The notes: a model not told the origin generated them from the sequence alone. Positions 11,020 through 24,700 are shown, numbered from the stretch's first letter. The stretch: 64,000 nucleotides of DNA from Phylloscopus collybita (GCA_027886175.1 JAJNNQ010000137.1:36566001-36630000); one strand, 5' to 3'. Numbers and translations are program-made.

Positions 11020-12389
11020 TTGCTATTTGGTTAAATTATGAGCCCTTAAAATGATTTTTTTCATAACTATAGTAAGTAATTTTTAGTCTGGCTGTCAGCT
11101 TTCTGCAGTTTTCTTTGATAGAGAGCTTGTCCCTTTTCTCTGTAGCCTGCACAGACAAGAAGACTGTATCTCCAGGAATAAATGAACATGCTCCATGCTG
11201 CAGAGACAGAATAGGGCATTATCTGAAGCTTCCTTTTGCAGGAGTAGGAGGTCATAGAATCTGACTAATGAGAGCCATTCCTTTGTATAGCAGGGGACAG
11301 AGACCAGCATTCCTGAGTCTCCAAGATCTCCTCTGACTAACAAAGAGGTGTGGGACCACAGTGCAGCAGGGCCAGCAGCTCATCCCTACAGCTTCCACTG
11401 ACATTGTCAGCGACGGTAGGGATAATATATCCCACCATGCCTGGTAACACCTGGAGAAGGAGACTGCAGTATCAAAACATGGAATCAATATTTTTCCAAT
11501 TGGTAGTTGAAGCCATAATGCCCTTTAGCTGATAAGGACCCTCACTGAGAACAGACAGGGTGTAATTCCTACACCAGTGTGCTAAGTGTTGTCTTTATGC
11601 TGGCATTTGTGTGCTCTGTGTTTAAGGCAGGACAAAAACAAGACTGAGATTTCAGTGGGGGCTAACAGAAAAAGTTACCAGCAGAACCCACTGATGTGTG
11701 TATTTTCAGTACCCATATTTTTACTACATAAGCACAGACTTTTTTTCTTTTTTACCCTCCATTTTACCCAGACTTCATTCAGTTCACAGTGTAGAATGAA
11801 CTGTTAATAAATCAGGTCATGCACTGAAAGAGGTTTTCATGGGACCTCTGTCTATTCTGCTGCCGAATTTTTGAGCTGGGTGGCTTATCAGATGGTGCCA
11901 CAGAGTTTTCTCTGTTCCTTCATCACACACCCTTGCCTAGCATTGTGATTTCTGAAAACTTTTACTTGACTATCAACTGTAACTGTAGGTTAATAACTAC
12001 CTCAGTTATTTCTGAAATCTATAATTTCCTGTCAGGTCTTAGTTTAAATTGATCAATTAAATTAATCATTGACATCAAATGTGACTGTGTGTGCACAGAC
12101 AGGAACAGAAACATGTCTTAGAAAATTAGGCTTAAATAGTTTCTTGGTTATGATGATTTAGAGTAGTAAATCTTACTGCTTTTGTAAAATCAGATTTTAC
12201 TTCTGCCTTTAAAAGAAATAAAGAGAAGCTTACATTAATTGAAATTACTTGGTTTCTGGTTACCCAAAAGTGATGTTTGATGCTCAGAAGAGTTTAGGTC
12301 AAGGTTTGCAAATCAGGTCAGTAAGAACTATGCTTGTATATAAAGTGTAAAAATTTAGTCTTAAATTAAGGACTACATTTTTGTCTCTA
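10401..12389. other. Unique sequence with a long poly(A) tract
   Basis: Contains the A45 tract (10973-11017). The GC-richer stretch 11,080-11,540 has overlapping open frames on both strands (78 and 82 codons, minus) but no recognisable family. It may be an unclassified old repeat. Confidence 0.45.
10973..11017 (+). repeat. 45-nt poly(A) tract
   Basis: An uninterrupted run of 45 A. No AATAAA lies within the preceding 40 bases and the upstream sequence is C/T-rich, so there is no support for a retrocopied mRNA tail. Confidence 0.97.
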
Positions 12390-12470
12390 TTCACTTTATT
12401 CCAGTTTCCAATTAGTAAAATGAGAAGAACAGTACCATCTTAAGTGTTTTTACAGGTATGTAATAAAGAA
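12390..12470 (+). repeat. MIR-like SINE relic
   Basis: CCAGTTTCC, then AGTAAAATGAGAAGAACAGT and ACCATCTTAAGTGTTTTTAC, follow the MIR 3' half in order (consensus idea: cagtttcctcatctgtaaaatgggaataatagtacctacctcatagggttgttgtgagg). It is orientated plus. Old and divergent; the limits are approximate. Confidence 0.6.
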
Positions 12471-12698
12471 AAATATATATTACATATAGAGGAAAATTAA
12501 CAAACAGGGTCAAATATCCACTTTCCCACAAATATCCAAAACATGTTCAAATATCCATCTCATAGAAAAACTGACTTCTCTGGAGACTGGAAAAAAAAAG
12601 CTAAAATTCCAAAGAAACCACATTTTTCATTCTTCTTATAGGAAATAAAAACCTAAGGAGAAACAGAAATGCTCTGTTTTACTTATAGTCAGTGTTCT

Positions 12699-12992
12699 TC
12701 ACAGAAAGTTTCTAAAATACATTGGATCTTGGGATCCCGAGAATGACAGCCCATATTCAAACCTTTTCTCATATGAGAGACCATTCAGGCAGCGATAACC
12801 AGTGCTTCGAATCTGGGAATTAGATGGCTTGGGCTTAGGTCCTGAAATTCTACAGTGCTCTGCTCCGTGGCAGGGAGACTGTAAGAGAGAAGAGCCCAGG
12901 TTTAGGCTTTTAAAGAGGTTCAAAATGCATTCGAATTCTTCGGGCTGCACGTTATGTTTCAAACATTCACCTACTGTGTGACACAGCTCCAT
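12699..12992 (-). CDS. Unrecognised 97-codon ORF, CpG-dense, doubtful gene
   Basis: A methionine-initiated open frame on the minus strand. I do not recognise the product and propose no function. The first about 38 residues are Glu/Cys/Leu-rich and helix-like. A Cys/His patch (SPCHGAEHC) is followed by a basic/Pro segment (GPKPKPSNSQIR) and an aromatic C-terminus. Seven CpG dinucleotides fall within about 230 bp, far above the surrounding AT-rich DNA, where methylation normally erodes CpG. An acceptor-like CTCTCTTACAG occurs inside the frame at about 12,880. There is no partner exon, promoter or known homologue that I can see. It could be a real short exon, a piece of an unclassified repeat, or chance. 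Confidence 0.15.
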   Translation of the reverse strand: MELCHTVGECLKHNVQPEEFECILNLFKSLNLGSSLLQSPCHGAEHCRISGPKPKPSNSQIRSTGYRCLNGLSYEKRFEYGLSFSGSQDPMYFRNFL

Positions 12993-14039
12993 GTTGGAAC
13001 AGCTTCTTCCACTTAGATGGTAGGTTTTGAGCTTTGTCTCCTCATCTCCAAAATGCCTCGTACTTTATCAGTAATGCCCAGATCAGTAGTTAAGGCACAC
13101 ACCCCAGTCTAAACTAATAAACTCCTGCAGTGCTGAGTTGGAATCACAGCTTTCAGAATCCTTGTTTCCCAATATCTGGATCCTGCAAGCCTCAGGAAAA
13201 AGCTTTGTGTCCTCACCTCTCTATCCTTAGAACAGGTTGCCTAAGGCTCACTCTATGCACAAAGGGATTTGTAATGAATTTTCCTCGCTGCGCTGCTTTG
13301 TATGACTGACTGACATTTCCCACTTACCTTTCACAGCACCCTGTTCTCAGCTTCACCTTTACTTGCCTGTCACTTTCTAAGCTTGGAATGACCAACAGGT
13401 TCCCTCTTGACCAGTCAGTCAAACACTCTGTTTTTCTAGGGAACATAGTCTGTACGTGGCTGAATACTTGGTCTAAAAAAAAAAATAAATTAACAATTAA
13501 GAGAAAAATAATTAACAATTAATCAGTTTCTGAGAACTCCATTCAACAAAAGCTTGTTGTTAACTTCAGATGGAGTAGCCACCTCCCTTCTCTGACTGCA
13601 TAACCAGCAGCCTTTAAGTTATCCATGCTCAGTTATTTGAAAAGCAACATCTGGCAGGTAGGATATAATGATAGCTGGCCAACCCTTGCCAAATGTTTCT
13701 TGCTTTCCAGGAATGCCCAAAGTGAGTTTGCTTTGAGCCTGTATCCTCTAGGATCACCCTAGAATGAGGGAGACAAAATCAATCACCACTTGTAGTCCTC
13801 TGTGGCTAGTGCCTTCCTATCCAGAGTAGTTTCCTTTTGCAAAAAACAATATAAAATTCATTAGGAGGCTTTTATTACCGACACCACACACCACTAAAGA
13901 AGATTTGCATTTCATGGCCAACCTTGTTCATTATTACATTCTGGACACGTCTCCATCCTGTAGCTATTTTCTAAGAAAACTCACTGAAGTGAGTTCCAGA
14001 AAGGATGCAGATGGAAAAACTCTTGATAGATACCGAGCT
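12993..14039. other. Unique sequence, nothing recognised
   Basis: No repeat family or gene recognised. A duplicated TTAACAATTAA word lies at about 13,489-13,520. Confidence 0.5.
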
Positions 14040-14361
14040 GATTCATGTCCAGTACATAAAGGGGCATAAAAGACTGGAGAGGGACTTCACAAGGACAAGT
14101 AGTGACAGGACAAGGGGAAATGGCCTTAAACTGAAGGAGATTTAAATTAGGTACTAGGAGAAACTCTTTATTATAAGGGTGGTGAGGCACTGGGACAGGT
14201 TGCTCAGAGATGTTGTGGATTCCCCATCCCTGGAGGTGTTCAGGACCAGGCTGGCTGGGGGTCTGAGTAACCTGGGATAGTGGAAGGTTCCCTGCCCACA
14301 TTGGTGTGATAGGAGCTACACAATCTTTAAGGTGCCTTCCCCAAATTATTCTATGATTCTT
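14040..14361 (+). mobile_element. CR1 LINE, 5'-truncated 3' end
   Basis: A clear avian CR1 3' end in the plus orientation. It has GTAGTGACAGGACAAGGGGA, AAACTGAAGGAGATTTAAAT, a GGTGGTGAGGCACTGGGACA ... TTGCTCAGAGATGTTGTGGA stretch, CCATCCCTGGAGGTGTTCAG and a terminal ATTCTATGATTCTTGC. It covers the end of the ORF2 region and the 3' UTR, and the 5' portion is missing, as in most CR1 copies. Similarity to the consensus is good, so it is among the younger copies here. It cannot move by itself. Confidence 0.92.
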
Positions 14362-17300
14362 GCAATCTATAAATGTGGATTAAGAACTAAGAACATGAAT
14401 TTTGTTCAGACTAAAGAATTTTGGAGAATTCACAGAGAGCTGTGGGTAACTCTAAGGTCTTACCAAAAGTCTTAGAAGTTTAGGTTCTTAAAAAATCATA
14501 AAAATTGTCAAAGAAATCAATTCAAGACTGAGGCAGCGTCAGTCTCAGTTTAGCAAGTAGTAGATGAGTGGATACTTTCAATTATGGATCCAAGAACTGT
14601 ACATCACCACACAAACAGTGCCATAAAACTGACTCAAAAGAGGACTCAGGGTTCCCACAGAAAGCAATTGTGTATTATCAGGAAAGATGCCTGGGTTGTC
14701 ATTAAAGTATACAAAAACAGAGGGACTGAATTTAACTAAACCAACGGTTTCTAACTTCTGAGTGTTTGAATTTATGATCTACACAATATTTTCAAACAGC
14801 ACTTTTTCTTTTACAGTATTATCTATAAACAGCCCAATTCTGCCAGATTTGGAAGAGAACCTAGCAGCAAAGAGGATTTGTATCATCGGGCTCCAGCAGA
14901 TAAATCACTTTTCCAAAACATTTTGGAGCTGCATGCATTTACATAAAATTTTAGAAACAGATAAACTGATATTTAAACTTAGCCAGGGGCTTGGAGGAAG
15001 TTAATCATGGAAGCATTCTCATTTTACCTGTTTTGAGAAGCTAATGTAATTTTCAACAGTTTTAAAAAATAAAAATTTGTGTATGTCCTTACATGAGAAA
15101 TAAATGTGAAAAGGGTTTAATTTTTATAAACGTGGTCTTCATGTAAGCAGCATAATGTATATCCCAGTGATTATTTTATTATACTTGCATTTAATGTTGT
15201 AAGCAAAACGCTAGTGGACAAAAATTCATTTATAAGTTAATATAGCATAACACTTTTTTTCAGTACTATTATTGTAGGAGAAGAGGAATTTGTTGTAAGA
15301 AAATAAGGTGCCTGGGGCATGAAGTTCAAATATTGTATGAAGCAGAAAACAAATTATTCTGCTGGAGAAGATGGCAGCACAGAGTAGTGTGAGCACAGAT
15401 ATCTGTGAGTTCCTTTCCATAAGCAATACTTTGCCTTGAATAAATGTCTTGTACTGTCAAATCTCAGTACTGTGAGTGTTTTATATGACCCATTCTAGTC
15501 TATGCAACATATTGAGGTTAATGGCCAATACAGTCACTATTCCTTATGCAGTAAATGACTTTATTTTCATCTTTAGGTTCTCTGAGGAGTAACACAAGCA
15601 TAAAGCATATATGAAATATAGTTCGATTAGAGGACTAAACTAAATTATGAAGTAGAAAAGCTGCCAGATCTGTAGGATGGTTCCTTCTATATTTTTAAAT
15701 GTAACAAAACTATAAGACTGCAGGTTTCTTTCTAAACGGTTAAACCAAAAATCCACAGCTGCATACCGCAATAAAATTCAAAAGTAATAAACAAAGTATA
15801 TAAATATTTAATGTCAGAAAACAGGTGCTCCTAAAAGCTGGGCATTTCAGGAGAGAACTCCTTCAAAATCTTCTTAAAATGGCTTTATTCCTCCCACAAA
15901 TTTATATGAAGCAATGTTACGACAACCATACAAGAAGATGACGACAGGACTTTTAAAGTAACCTTTACACTAACAGTTTATTATAGACAGTGTTTCTATA
16001 TTTGTATGCAAATGCCAGCTGACCTACTTTGCAATTCCATAACTTCTTACGGACTAATTTCTAAACAGAAACGGGTTACATAACATAACACCAGGAAATA
16101 GAATTTCTCCATGCTTTCATTTTTATTATTTTTTGTGTCATATAAGTCCCAGGCTTATCAATTAATTATTAAAGATTTTAGCATGCCTGTGTAATCTTTT
16201 TTTTTTTTACATCTATCAGTAGTGAATGCCATTTACAGTTTTGTGGCTAGAACCTATTAAGAAAAACCAAACAGCTTTATATTCAGACACAAAGAAATTT
16301 TACAGAGTGTTTATTGGCATTGCTTCTGTTTAGCCTACTGTTTTTAGAACAGCTAGTGGTAGCAATACAATAGTGAGCAGCACTAACCAAGTGCATCTAT
16401 TGGATGATAGATGACAGCAGTGGGTGTCAGGAAGACGTAGTCAGCAGACAGTCCTAGCTGTCCTATCTGCAATAAGAACTGCATATAATATTTTCCATTA
16501 CTGGAATCCTTCAAAAGAATTCTTTTTTTCATTTTTGTTTTGTTTTGTGTGTGTCTATTGATGCATGTCCCATTCTAACCAAAGTAAACATCATATTTTT
16601 GGCAAAATAAGGATCCACACTGTTTTCTGAACTGCACTCCTTGTCTTGTAAGAGATACTAAAATTTCCACTTTCAGCATTCTGCATAATGCAGGAAACAT
16701 CTGGAAAGAACGAAAAAAATGTACTAATCCATTTATCAGTCTCTACTATACTGACATTAAGCCTCTGGAAAAGGCCCTTGTGCCAAAACAAACAAACATC
16801 TGCGATAAAACCTAGTACTCTAACAGTAGCTTAAATCTGAGTCAAACTACACAATTTTTGTGTATATTTTTTTAGTCATAATAAAGCATGCATGAATTAT
16901 TTATTCAGCACCAATTCCTGCAGCATTATCTAAGCTTTGGAAGTTGTTAACCTCCATAACTCTGTAGGGCACTTGCATGGGTGATGTTAAACATGGGCAG
17001 TGTTAAACATTCTTTCCAGCAATCCAGAAGCAATATCCTTTAATGAGAAATCTTGGGGAGAAACAATCCTTCCCCTTGCAGCAGCAGCAGGGTGCAATAA
17101 ACCCCTCAATATTCAGCTCCTGGCATTCTGGTGGTTGTGGAAATGACTCTGAGGCCCCTCAGCACAAAGGAGACCCCAAAGGCAACTGCCATCAAACATA
17201 CTAATGTTACTGTGTAAAAGATTCACCAGGTGGTTGAGGAAAAAATAAATAATACAAAAAAAACCAAATAAAATTTTACTATTGCATTCATACCACAAGC

Positions 17301-17726
17301 TAAAAAACTAAATATTTTTTGCATCAATATGAATTATGTATTTAAAGGAGTATTTGAGAAAGGATGAATATGGATGTTTAGATTAACTTAGTAATGACAG
17401 TATTAATATGACAAACATACTTTTGATTAAATGGGTCAAAACTGTCTCATGGCTATACTTAGTAGTTCTAACTATCACCACAGTTCCAGCTAGAGTCCCT
17501 GAAAATTGTGTGGACTTTTCCATTATTTGTACATAGCAAACATTTTATTTTTCTATTGAACTGTCAATTTTCACTGTTCAGTTGGAGACTGGCTATCCTG
17601 GGGCTTAGTGAGACTGTGCTGTATAAATGTGACAATGAAATGTGTATCCAGTTGAAATAGTGAGATGGAATATAAATAATAATTTTAAAATTTGATGAAA
17701 ATATGGTACACCTATCCTGTAAAAAC

Positions 17727-17773
<47 letters not shown>

Positions 17774-18984
17774 AAGGCAGTCCTGGGTTCTTTCTTGTGC
17801 TATTCAGTCACAACTCCATCCTTATTCTTTACACAATCCCACCATAGGCAGAAGGCTACCCAACAGTCTTCTGAGCAATAGTTTTAAGTGGATAGTAAAA
17901 AGAAAATATTATGTTTTCACTTATCAATATTCTCTCAGTGTTGAGGAGTTACTCAGTTAGACCTTGTTAGATAAAAGAATATTGAATATAATGGATAGAA
18001 ACAGGAACACTCTTGATCCTAGGATGATTTTAATTGATGCAGAATGGGAAGCTGAAGGATAGAGAAAACTTTTTTTCTGTGTTCTTTAATTTTGTTCTGT
18101 AACTTAACTGTGGGAATCTATATCTTAAAAAGCCTTGAAAGAAATTATGCTGAAGTATTTACTTTATTCTTACTATAAAGCACAACTAAGTAGTCCTAAA
18201 ACATATTTATTTGACACAATTTTATTTTTACTGCCACTCCGACTGGGAGCCAAAACAGAGTAGGTTTGCTTTCTCTTACTCTTCACTAGATATTTACATA
18301 GCCAGCTTATTTCAGAAATTTTTTCACATTGATTGGTAAGGGAAAACAGTTTGTTTGCCCTGATATTATTTATGGTACAAAAATGGGAAGAAAGATTGCA
18401 GCAAAATCTTTAAACTCTGTGGATGTGATTAATTTAATGCTATTGTTTCCATGATATAATTTCATATATTTGCTGTAAATATTGGTTATTTATCACTTAG
18501 TAACTTAGGCATTATGAAGGTATGGAAGGAGAATGTTAACACTGGCCAACTACTGGTTTCCAATTTAATTTACTTTATAACCTGCTCAGTTATTTGGCTA
18601 GTCTTTAGAGGACATAAATTAGTCTCATGGTCTCAGTTGCTTCCTGAAAGTGCCCATCTATGCACTGACTACAAAGGGAGTCCTGGGAGACCAGCTGCCA
18701 ACTTCCTTGCCTGAATCTAGATGATGCAGTTGAGCTCCTCTTGAAGTCAAAGGAAAGACTGATTTAAATTTGCCTGACAATATGTTTGTTTACAAATGCT
18801 AACTTGTCCCACAGGTGATATAAAACTTATTGACATAGCTGCAATATCCATATAATGCTTCCCAAAGGCAATCAGGAATTCTGGAGATTGTAGGTAAGCA
18901 TGTAACAAAAAGACAGTAGATATGATTTTGTTTATTAGTTTTCTGAGTAAGAGTAAACAACAAAAAATCAGAAAAATACAAACT
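14362..18984. other. Unique AT-rich sequence, nothing recognised except a microsatellite
   Basis: 4.6 kb with no recognisable gene or transposon. It contains the (AACT)n array at 17727-17773 and several open frames below 81 codons that show no family features. Confidence 0.5.
17727..17773. repeat. (AACT)n microsatellite
   Basis: Nearly 12 uninterrupted AACT units (47 bp). Confidence 0.97.
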
Positions 18985-19410
18985 GAAGGAGCCTCAAGAC
19001 CGTCACCTGGACTTTCCTTTTGCCCCAGGTCAGAGTCACATTGTGACAGATGCTATACCTATCATGGACTACTCTTGACAAATTGCCTGAGCTGTCCTTA
19101 TAAAAGTTCAAAGATTAAGACTCCACAATTTTCCCAGTCAAATTATTCCAGTTGTTCATTCTCCATGCTAGTTACTGCTTCTTAACTCGAATCCCTTGTG
19201 GTGCAGTTATGATATGTTGGGAAAAATTATTTCTCTCATTTTACAATAGCCTTTTGCGTCCTTCACTTAATTGTGATGATTTTTCAGTAAAGGAAGAAGC
19301 AAAAATGTTTGAAAATACCATCAGACCCCCTCAGTATCATATGGCAACATCCTTCCAAACCAGGGAGTAACAGATGACCATCTCTGCCCTTTTTTTTGTG
19401 ACTGAAAGAC
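18985..19410 (-). mobile_element. Ancient CR1 LINE 3' region
   Basis: Read on the plus strand this follows the reverse complement of an old CR1 family step by step. There is a CCTCAAGACCGTCACCTGG start, CTTGACAAATTGCCTGAGCT and TATAAAAGTTCAAAGATTAA. Next comes GACTCCACAATTTTCCCAGT with AAATTATTCCAGTTGTTCA, then a GAATCCCTTGTGGTGCAGTT block, a TTATTTCTCTC...ACAATAGCCTTTTG block and CCCCTCAGTATC. Divergence is high throughout and several indels are present. The 3' end is therefore at about 18,985 and the element runs leftward. Confidence 0.72.
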
Positions 19411-21429
19411 TGGAATGAGTTTTCAGGATATCTGATGATATCTGATATCTATTCTTATAATTCTCCTCCATCTTAAATTTTGATATGTCTAATTTCTATT
19501 GCTATGTGTTCTATCCTTTTAGTAATCTTTAGTTTCTATTCTCTTTACACCTAAATTGACAAGTATTGAGGATAGAGACTTGAGAAAAACCCCTTTGGAT
19601 GTTGATGTTGTGTACTGGCCCAATATCAAAATGCTGTAGAAGAAGCACCTTACATCCCAGGCCTGTAAATGAACTTGATCCTGAAGGCTCTGGACCCCTC
19701 AATACTACTTGGCTGGCTGGCATCCTCCATCTCCATAGCCCCAAAAATGAGGAAGAATAATAACCCTGCAGGTTTTAGCACAAATTGTGAATGAAATCTC
19801 TACTCATGTTTTTAAATCATGACAGAAAGTGAGATGGAGACTTTAAGCTCTGTTTTAGAGGTGAATTTTGAAGACTGTTTTTCCTCTTAATAGAGATGCT
19901 ATTGTTACCTTTTAAGACAAAGTTCTTTTACAGAAGTCTTGAGGAAGAAACTGAAACTGTCAGGGTTTTGCTTCAAAAGGCATTTTACATTTGGCAGAAG
20001 TTTGTACTAGATTATTTGCAGAAGTTGTATAAAGCCAGGATCTGATTTGGTCATTGTTAGTTAGTTTATTAAAAAGAGTTTCTAAATTGCAATTATGCTC
20101 AATCCTTGCAGGCAATTAAGGATGTTGTGCTTTCAATACTGCATTGAAAAATATTTTCAGTCATCCTGGTTGTTCACAGAATAATCACAATCTTGGATTG
20201 TGATGTCACTGTAGCAAACTCACCACAGATAGGAACAGTAAAATAGTATAGGAAAGGAAAGAATCTTAGGCAGAAGATTTCTTGTATGTTTTAAAAGAAT
20301 AGGGAACATCATGTTCATATAAGGTAAAACAAAACAAAACAAAACAAAAACAAACAAAAATCCCCAACAGCTGGATAAACACTTACCTTGTCTGAAGCCA
20401 AAAGTCTGCTGCAGTGGTGTCTTGCCTCAGACCACCTTTAGTTTGTTTCTGTGGAGGGTGGTGGTTCCAGACTCTTCACTGTGACAAGTCAGACCACTGA
20501 AAGAATCAGCTGACTGCATCCATCTCCTCAATCCACTGAAGGTGCAACCCAGGTTTATACAGGCCCTCACAGAATATTTTTCACAGCCAGAATGCTCCTT
20601 AATCCTGGCAGCCAGCAAAACCATATTTCTGAAGACACCTCTTCCATGCAGATTTTGAATTATAAATATCACAGTTTTCAGTTTGTCAACTTGAAGTCAG
20701 CCCTAGACATGAACAGGAGTACCTAATACTTGTTTTACATTCAGAGATATATGAATAGATGCCTGAGTCACAGAAAATCTCGAATGCAATATTTGAATAC
20801 AAATGTTAAAGATGCAATATTAATTGGAGCACCACATTTAGAAACCCAAATGGTAGCAAAGTTGGTATGAATCACAGGGACAAACAAATGATGTCACAAC
20901 AGAGGGAGAAGTGTGAGCTGAGAGACCTAGACTAGGTGGCTACCCAGACTGGAAATAAAGCAGCAGAAAGATTTACAACGTACTGCCTTAATGGCACTTG
21001 ATACATTGAAATGAAACATGGATATTTATGTTCTATGTATAAGGTTTTCCTTACCATTTCACTTGAATTAAATGTCCTTTTATTCAGCCTTTCTAGGTAT
21101 GTTACATAGTGCTATTAGTTGGCATCCCTCTGCCAGGATTTATCTGCACACATCATTGTTTGAGAACTGACTATATTGAGTACCGACTCTAGCCTTGGGC
21201 AGGAGCAGCTTTTGGGACCTACCAGGCTGAGATTTGTGGGAGTTCATGTGCTCCTCTTTACCAATTGTGCTGGAAAGATGAACTGTGCACTTTGAAATAC
21301 ACAGAGAAGTCTTGTTGATCTGATCTGTGTGACAAGCCTTTCTGGTTACCTGCTAATTTATATTGTGAATCAAGACCTTCAGATAAACAGGATTTTAGTG
21401 TAAATAAATAAGAGATAGCTGCCATTGAG
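19411..21429. other. Unique sequence, nothing recognised
   Basis: The first 200 bases may continue the old CR1 but cannot be aligned by eye. An (AAAAC)n tract lies at 20,326-20,358. No gene is recognised; the minus-strand open frame 20427-20672 has no domain. Confidence 0.45.
20326..20358. repeat. (AAAAC)n microsatellite
   Basis: About five AAAAC pentamers followed by imperfect AAAAAC/AAAC units. Confidence 0.9.
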
Positions 21430-21790
21430 CACTAAAAGCCTTCAGTCCCATGCTGAATTCATTTCAAGCAATAAGCTATTTCCGTCTTGGCTTTTATCTT
21501 CCCATTGGGCCAGCTTTTATTATAAGTTCTTATTACAAGCTGGCAACGTGTCACATGTGAATGAAAACTGATGAGATCAGGATGAGAATAAGCTGGGCAC
21601 CTCAATTAAAGTTTGATTTTAATAGCACTCTTTAGGTAACTTTTCAAAAGCACTATCCTAGCCTTTATTAAAATTGGCAGAGTCTATCAAAAAAGCAGAT
21701 TATTCACCTCTTCATGTTCATCACCCGGGCACAATAAAGATATGCAGGCTGGCAGAGATGAACAATTGTAACTGTGCATGTTCAGAGACA
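21430..21790. promoter_or_regulatory. Candidate conserved noncoding block
   Basis: Contains clustered factor-binding-like words: CAGCTTTTATTATAAGTTC (HOX/CDX-type TTTATTA), TCACATGTGA (an E-box palindrome), CTCAATTAAAGTTTGATTTT, and GGGCACAATAAAGATATGCA. Low-complexity sequence and transposon signatures are absent. The pattern resembles vertebrate developmental enhancers. Conservation was not tested, so the call is inference. Confidence 0.3.
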
Positions 21791-24700
21791 CTGCAGGAAT
21801 CCAGGTTTCCATAAAGTCAACTCAACCAGTTAAAAAAGTTTCCTGATCACATTTCTGAGTCTTTACTGAGCAAGCAGCTAAGGCTGCAGTTTGAGTACAG
21901 ATAATGGACTAACCGCCAGGTAAAGGATACAGTTTTCTTTGCACAGGATAGGATATACACAGGTTCTTTATTAATCTCTTTTCTGTGGTTTCTCCAAACT
22001 TTACTAAATTCTCACGTTTATTTTTTTTCAAAGACCTTATTTTAAGAACACATGAAAGTAAAAGGTAAAGAAAACTGAATTTTTAAAGTTAGGTTAATAT
22101 CTAGTTTAATTTTATTTTTGTGGTACATACTTTTTTTGGTCTGTGTAAGTTTAAGACTGAGCACTTATAGACAGATTTTTAAAATTATGCCGGTAGCTTT
22201 TTAATTTTTTTTAAATTAAAGCCTATTTTTTTGCTGCAGTCTCCTATATATGAATATTAATTTTTTAAAAATATTAATACTTCTTATCTTTCCTTTATGT
22301 TGTGATATTAAAGTCACAGTGACTGGATAGAGAACAGATTTTACAGTACTGGAAGACATAAAAGTAGATAAATAAGAGACAATTAGAAGATTGTGTCTAT
22401 TTCACTGCAAATCATATTTTTATTTATAAATAATTCATATGTCACTGAAAATAGATACAGTGCCCACATTTTCCTTATAAACCTGTTATCAGTTCTCCTG
22501 TAACCAAAACCACATGTTTAATCTCTAGGTATCTCTTATCTTTGGCACTTCTAGACCTTTTTCCCATATTCACGTACAATAACAATATTACTGCTCATCT
22601 TAACAAAAGAAATTTGCATTATGAAATAAAAAATAAAACTAGAACTGAGCCTTTAAATTAAAGCCTTCAGACTCTAAAAGTTCTGAAATAATCATGTTGT
22701 CAAAACAGTAGTAATACAAGGCTTAAAATATTCAAAGTAAATGAATTAATCTCTTTAAAAAGCTTACTTGAAGCCGCAATAAAGTGGTGTTTCCTGATGT
22801 TTCATTTAGGAATGTCCTGTTATCTACCCCACAGCTACTCAGTCACTGAACTGTGTTTCTGATGATAAATCCAGCTGGAATTTTGTTGGCTTGGCTTTAG
22901 TTTGTTCTAAATGCATTAAAATAAAATCTTTTTTGTTAATTTAGAAAATTATGTTCTCTGCTGGAAATATACAAATAGGATTCCCAGCAGTTTGATTTAA
23001 AACAGATTCTTCATGTGCAACATCTAACCAAATGTTTTTGTTTGTTTTTTTTTTTAATAAAGTAAGATTAAGATTAAATGATTACAATTCAAATAGCAGC
23101 ACACATTTTTCACATCAACTATTTGTCATTTGATTGACAGACGTACTATAAAAATGTCAAATTTAATGATGACTTAGTTTAAAACCACAAATTTTCACAG
23201 TAATGTATTGTCTATATTAGCAAATAATTTAAATGCAAATGCATCAAGGAATAAGACTGTACACTTTCATTTTAAAAAGTGATGAGGAGTGTCTTATGGT
23301 GACTACTAAATCAGTAAAAATATTAAAAGAGAAGGAATTTTATAATGTATTTACCTCTCTTCTATACATCAAAGATATATAAAATATGTTACATACATAT
23401 GGGGATTTTTCCTTGTACTCAGGCTACCGTGAAACAATGTGCAAGGCTTAATATAGTCTCATAAGGAAGAGAAATATCACTGTCAACCAAAAGCTCTGTT
23501 AAGAGTAGAAAATGATAAAAAAGGCATATGCATAGTGAAATTAATGTTATTTTCACATTTAAAAAAAGCATATTTTCAATTATATCTCTTAATTCAGTCA
23601 GAAATCATTTGATGATATTTTCTCATTGATGTGAAAATACATATGCTTTCTGGAATCGTGGTAATTTTTTCAAAGGCTTCACTTAGAAAAAAAAAGAGTT
23701 AGACTCAAAATTTTCACCCTTTCTTGACATTAGGGGTGTGAAATGTTTTAATGTTAGTGTGGAAATTATGCTGAAGTTCAGCACTGTGTTGTGCTTTGAT
23801 TATGTTGAAGGAAAACGCTTTGTCCCAAAACCAATCACAGCATGCATTTGTTGCAGTTCAGCCACAGCAAAGCACCACTTTGCTTTCACCATGTTGAGCG
23901 GCTCACCCAGAGGAGGAGTCTTTGCTGAGCTATTGGCATTGAACAGAGAATCATACCCAAACCTGCTCATAGGTATTAATTCCCAGCACTGCGAATCTCC
24001 TGCTTGATCTTTACAGGCTTTTCTCCCACATTCCTTAAACATGTCCAGAGTGGCTTAGTTCATTCATGCTGGTTTGACAGTTGGAAGAAAACATATTGTT
24101 TTTCTTTATTACACTGCGGATCAGCTTCAAATGAGCTCATAGGCATTCTTAGCATTACTTGAGAGCTTAGGAGATAATGGTTTTAAAATCTTCCACAAAC
24201 CAGTATCCAGAAGATAATACACTTCATAAAACCACTGACTTCATCTTACATTGTTTAAATCCCTCTAGCATTTAGAGAAATTGGTGTCATTTTTTTCCAA
24301 TAAAATAACATTTGTAAGGTGTTAAAAGTTCATTTTAAAGTACTGTTGATGTAGTTCACAGGAATTTGCCTTAATAGCTTTTGTAATCCCTGGGTGAAAA
24401 AGCAGACCATTTGCTTTAGCAGATTATCTGTTTGGTTGGGTTTTTTTTCCAAATAGAAAGCTGTGGAAGGGATTTAGTTTACTGACAAAGCAAAAAAGTA
24501 AAGTAATTTCATTAACTATGTTAATTTGGATTTCCCTAGGAAAAAAAATCCCAAACTATAGTTTATTCCATTTTCAATTACAATTAATCTATTTTTGAAA
24601 TTCTAATTAAACGCCTGAGTGACAAAAATATTGTGTGGTTTTGTGTTTTTTTTTTTTTTAAGAGAGAAGTGTAATATACATTTTATGTTTTCCAAATTTG

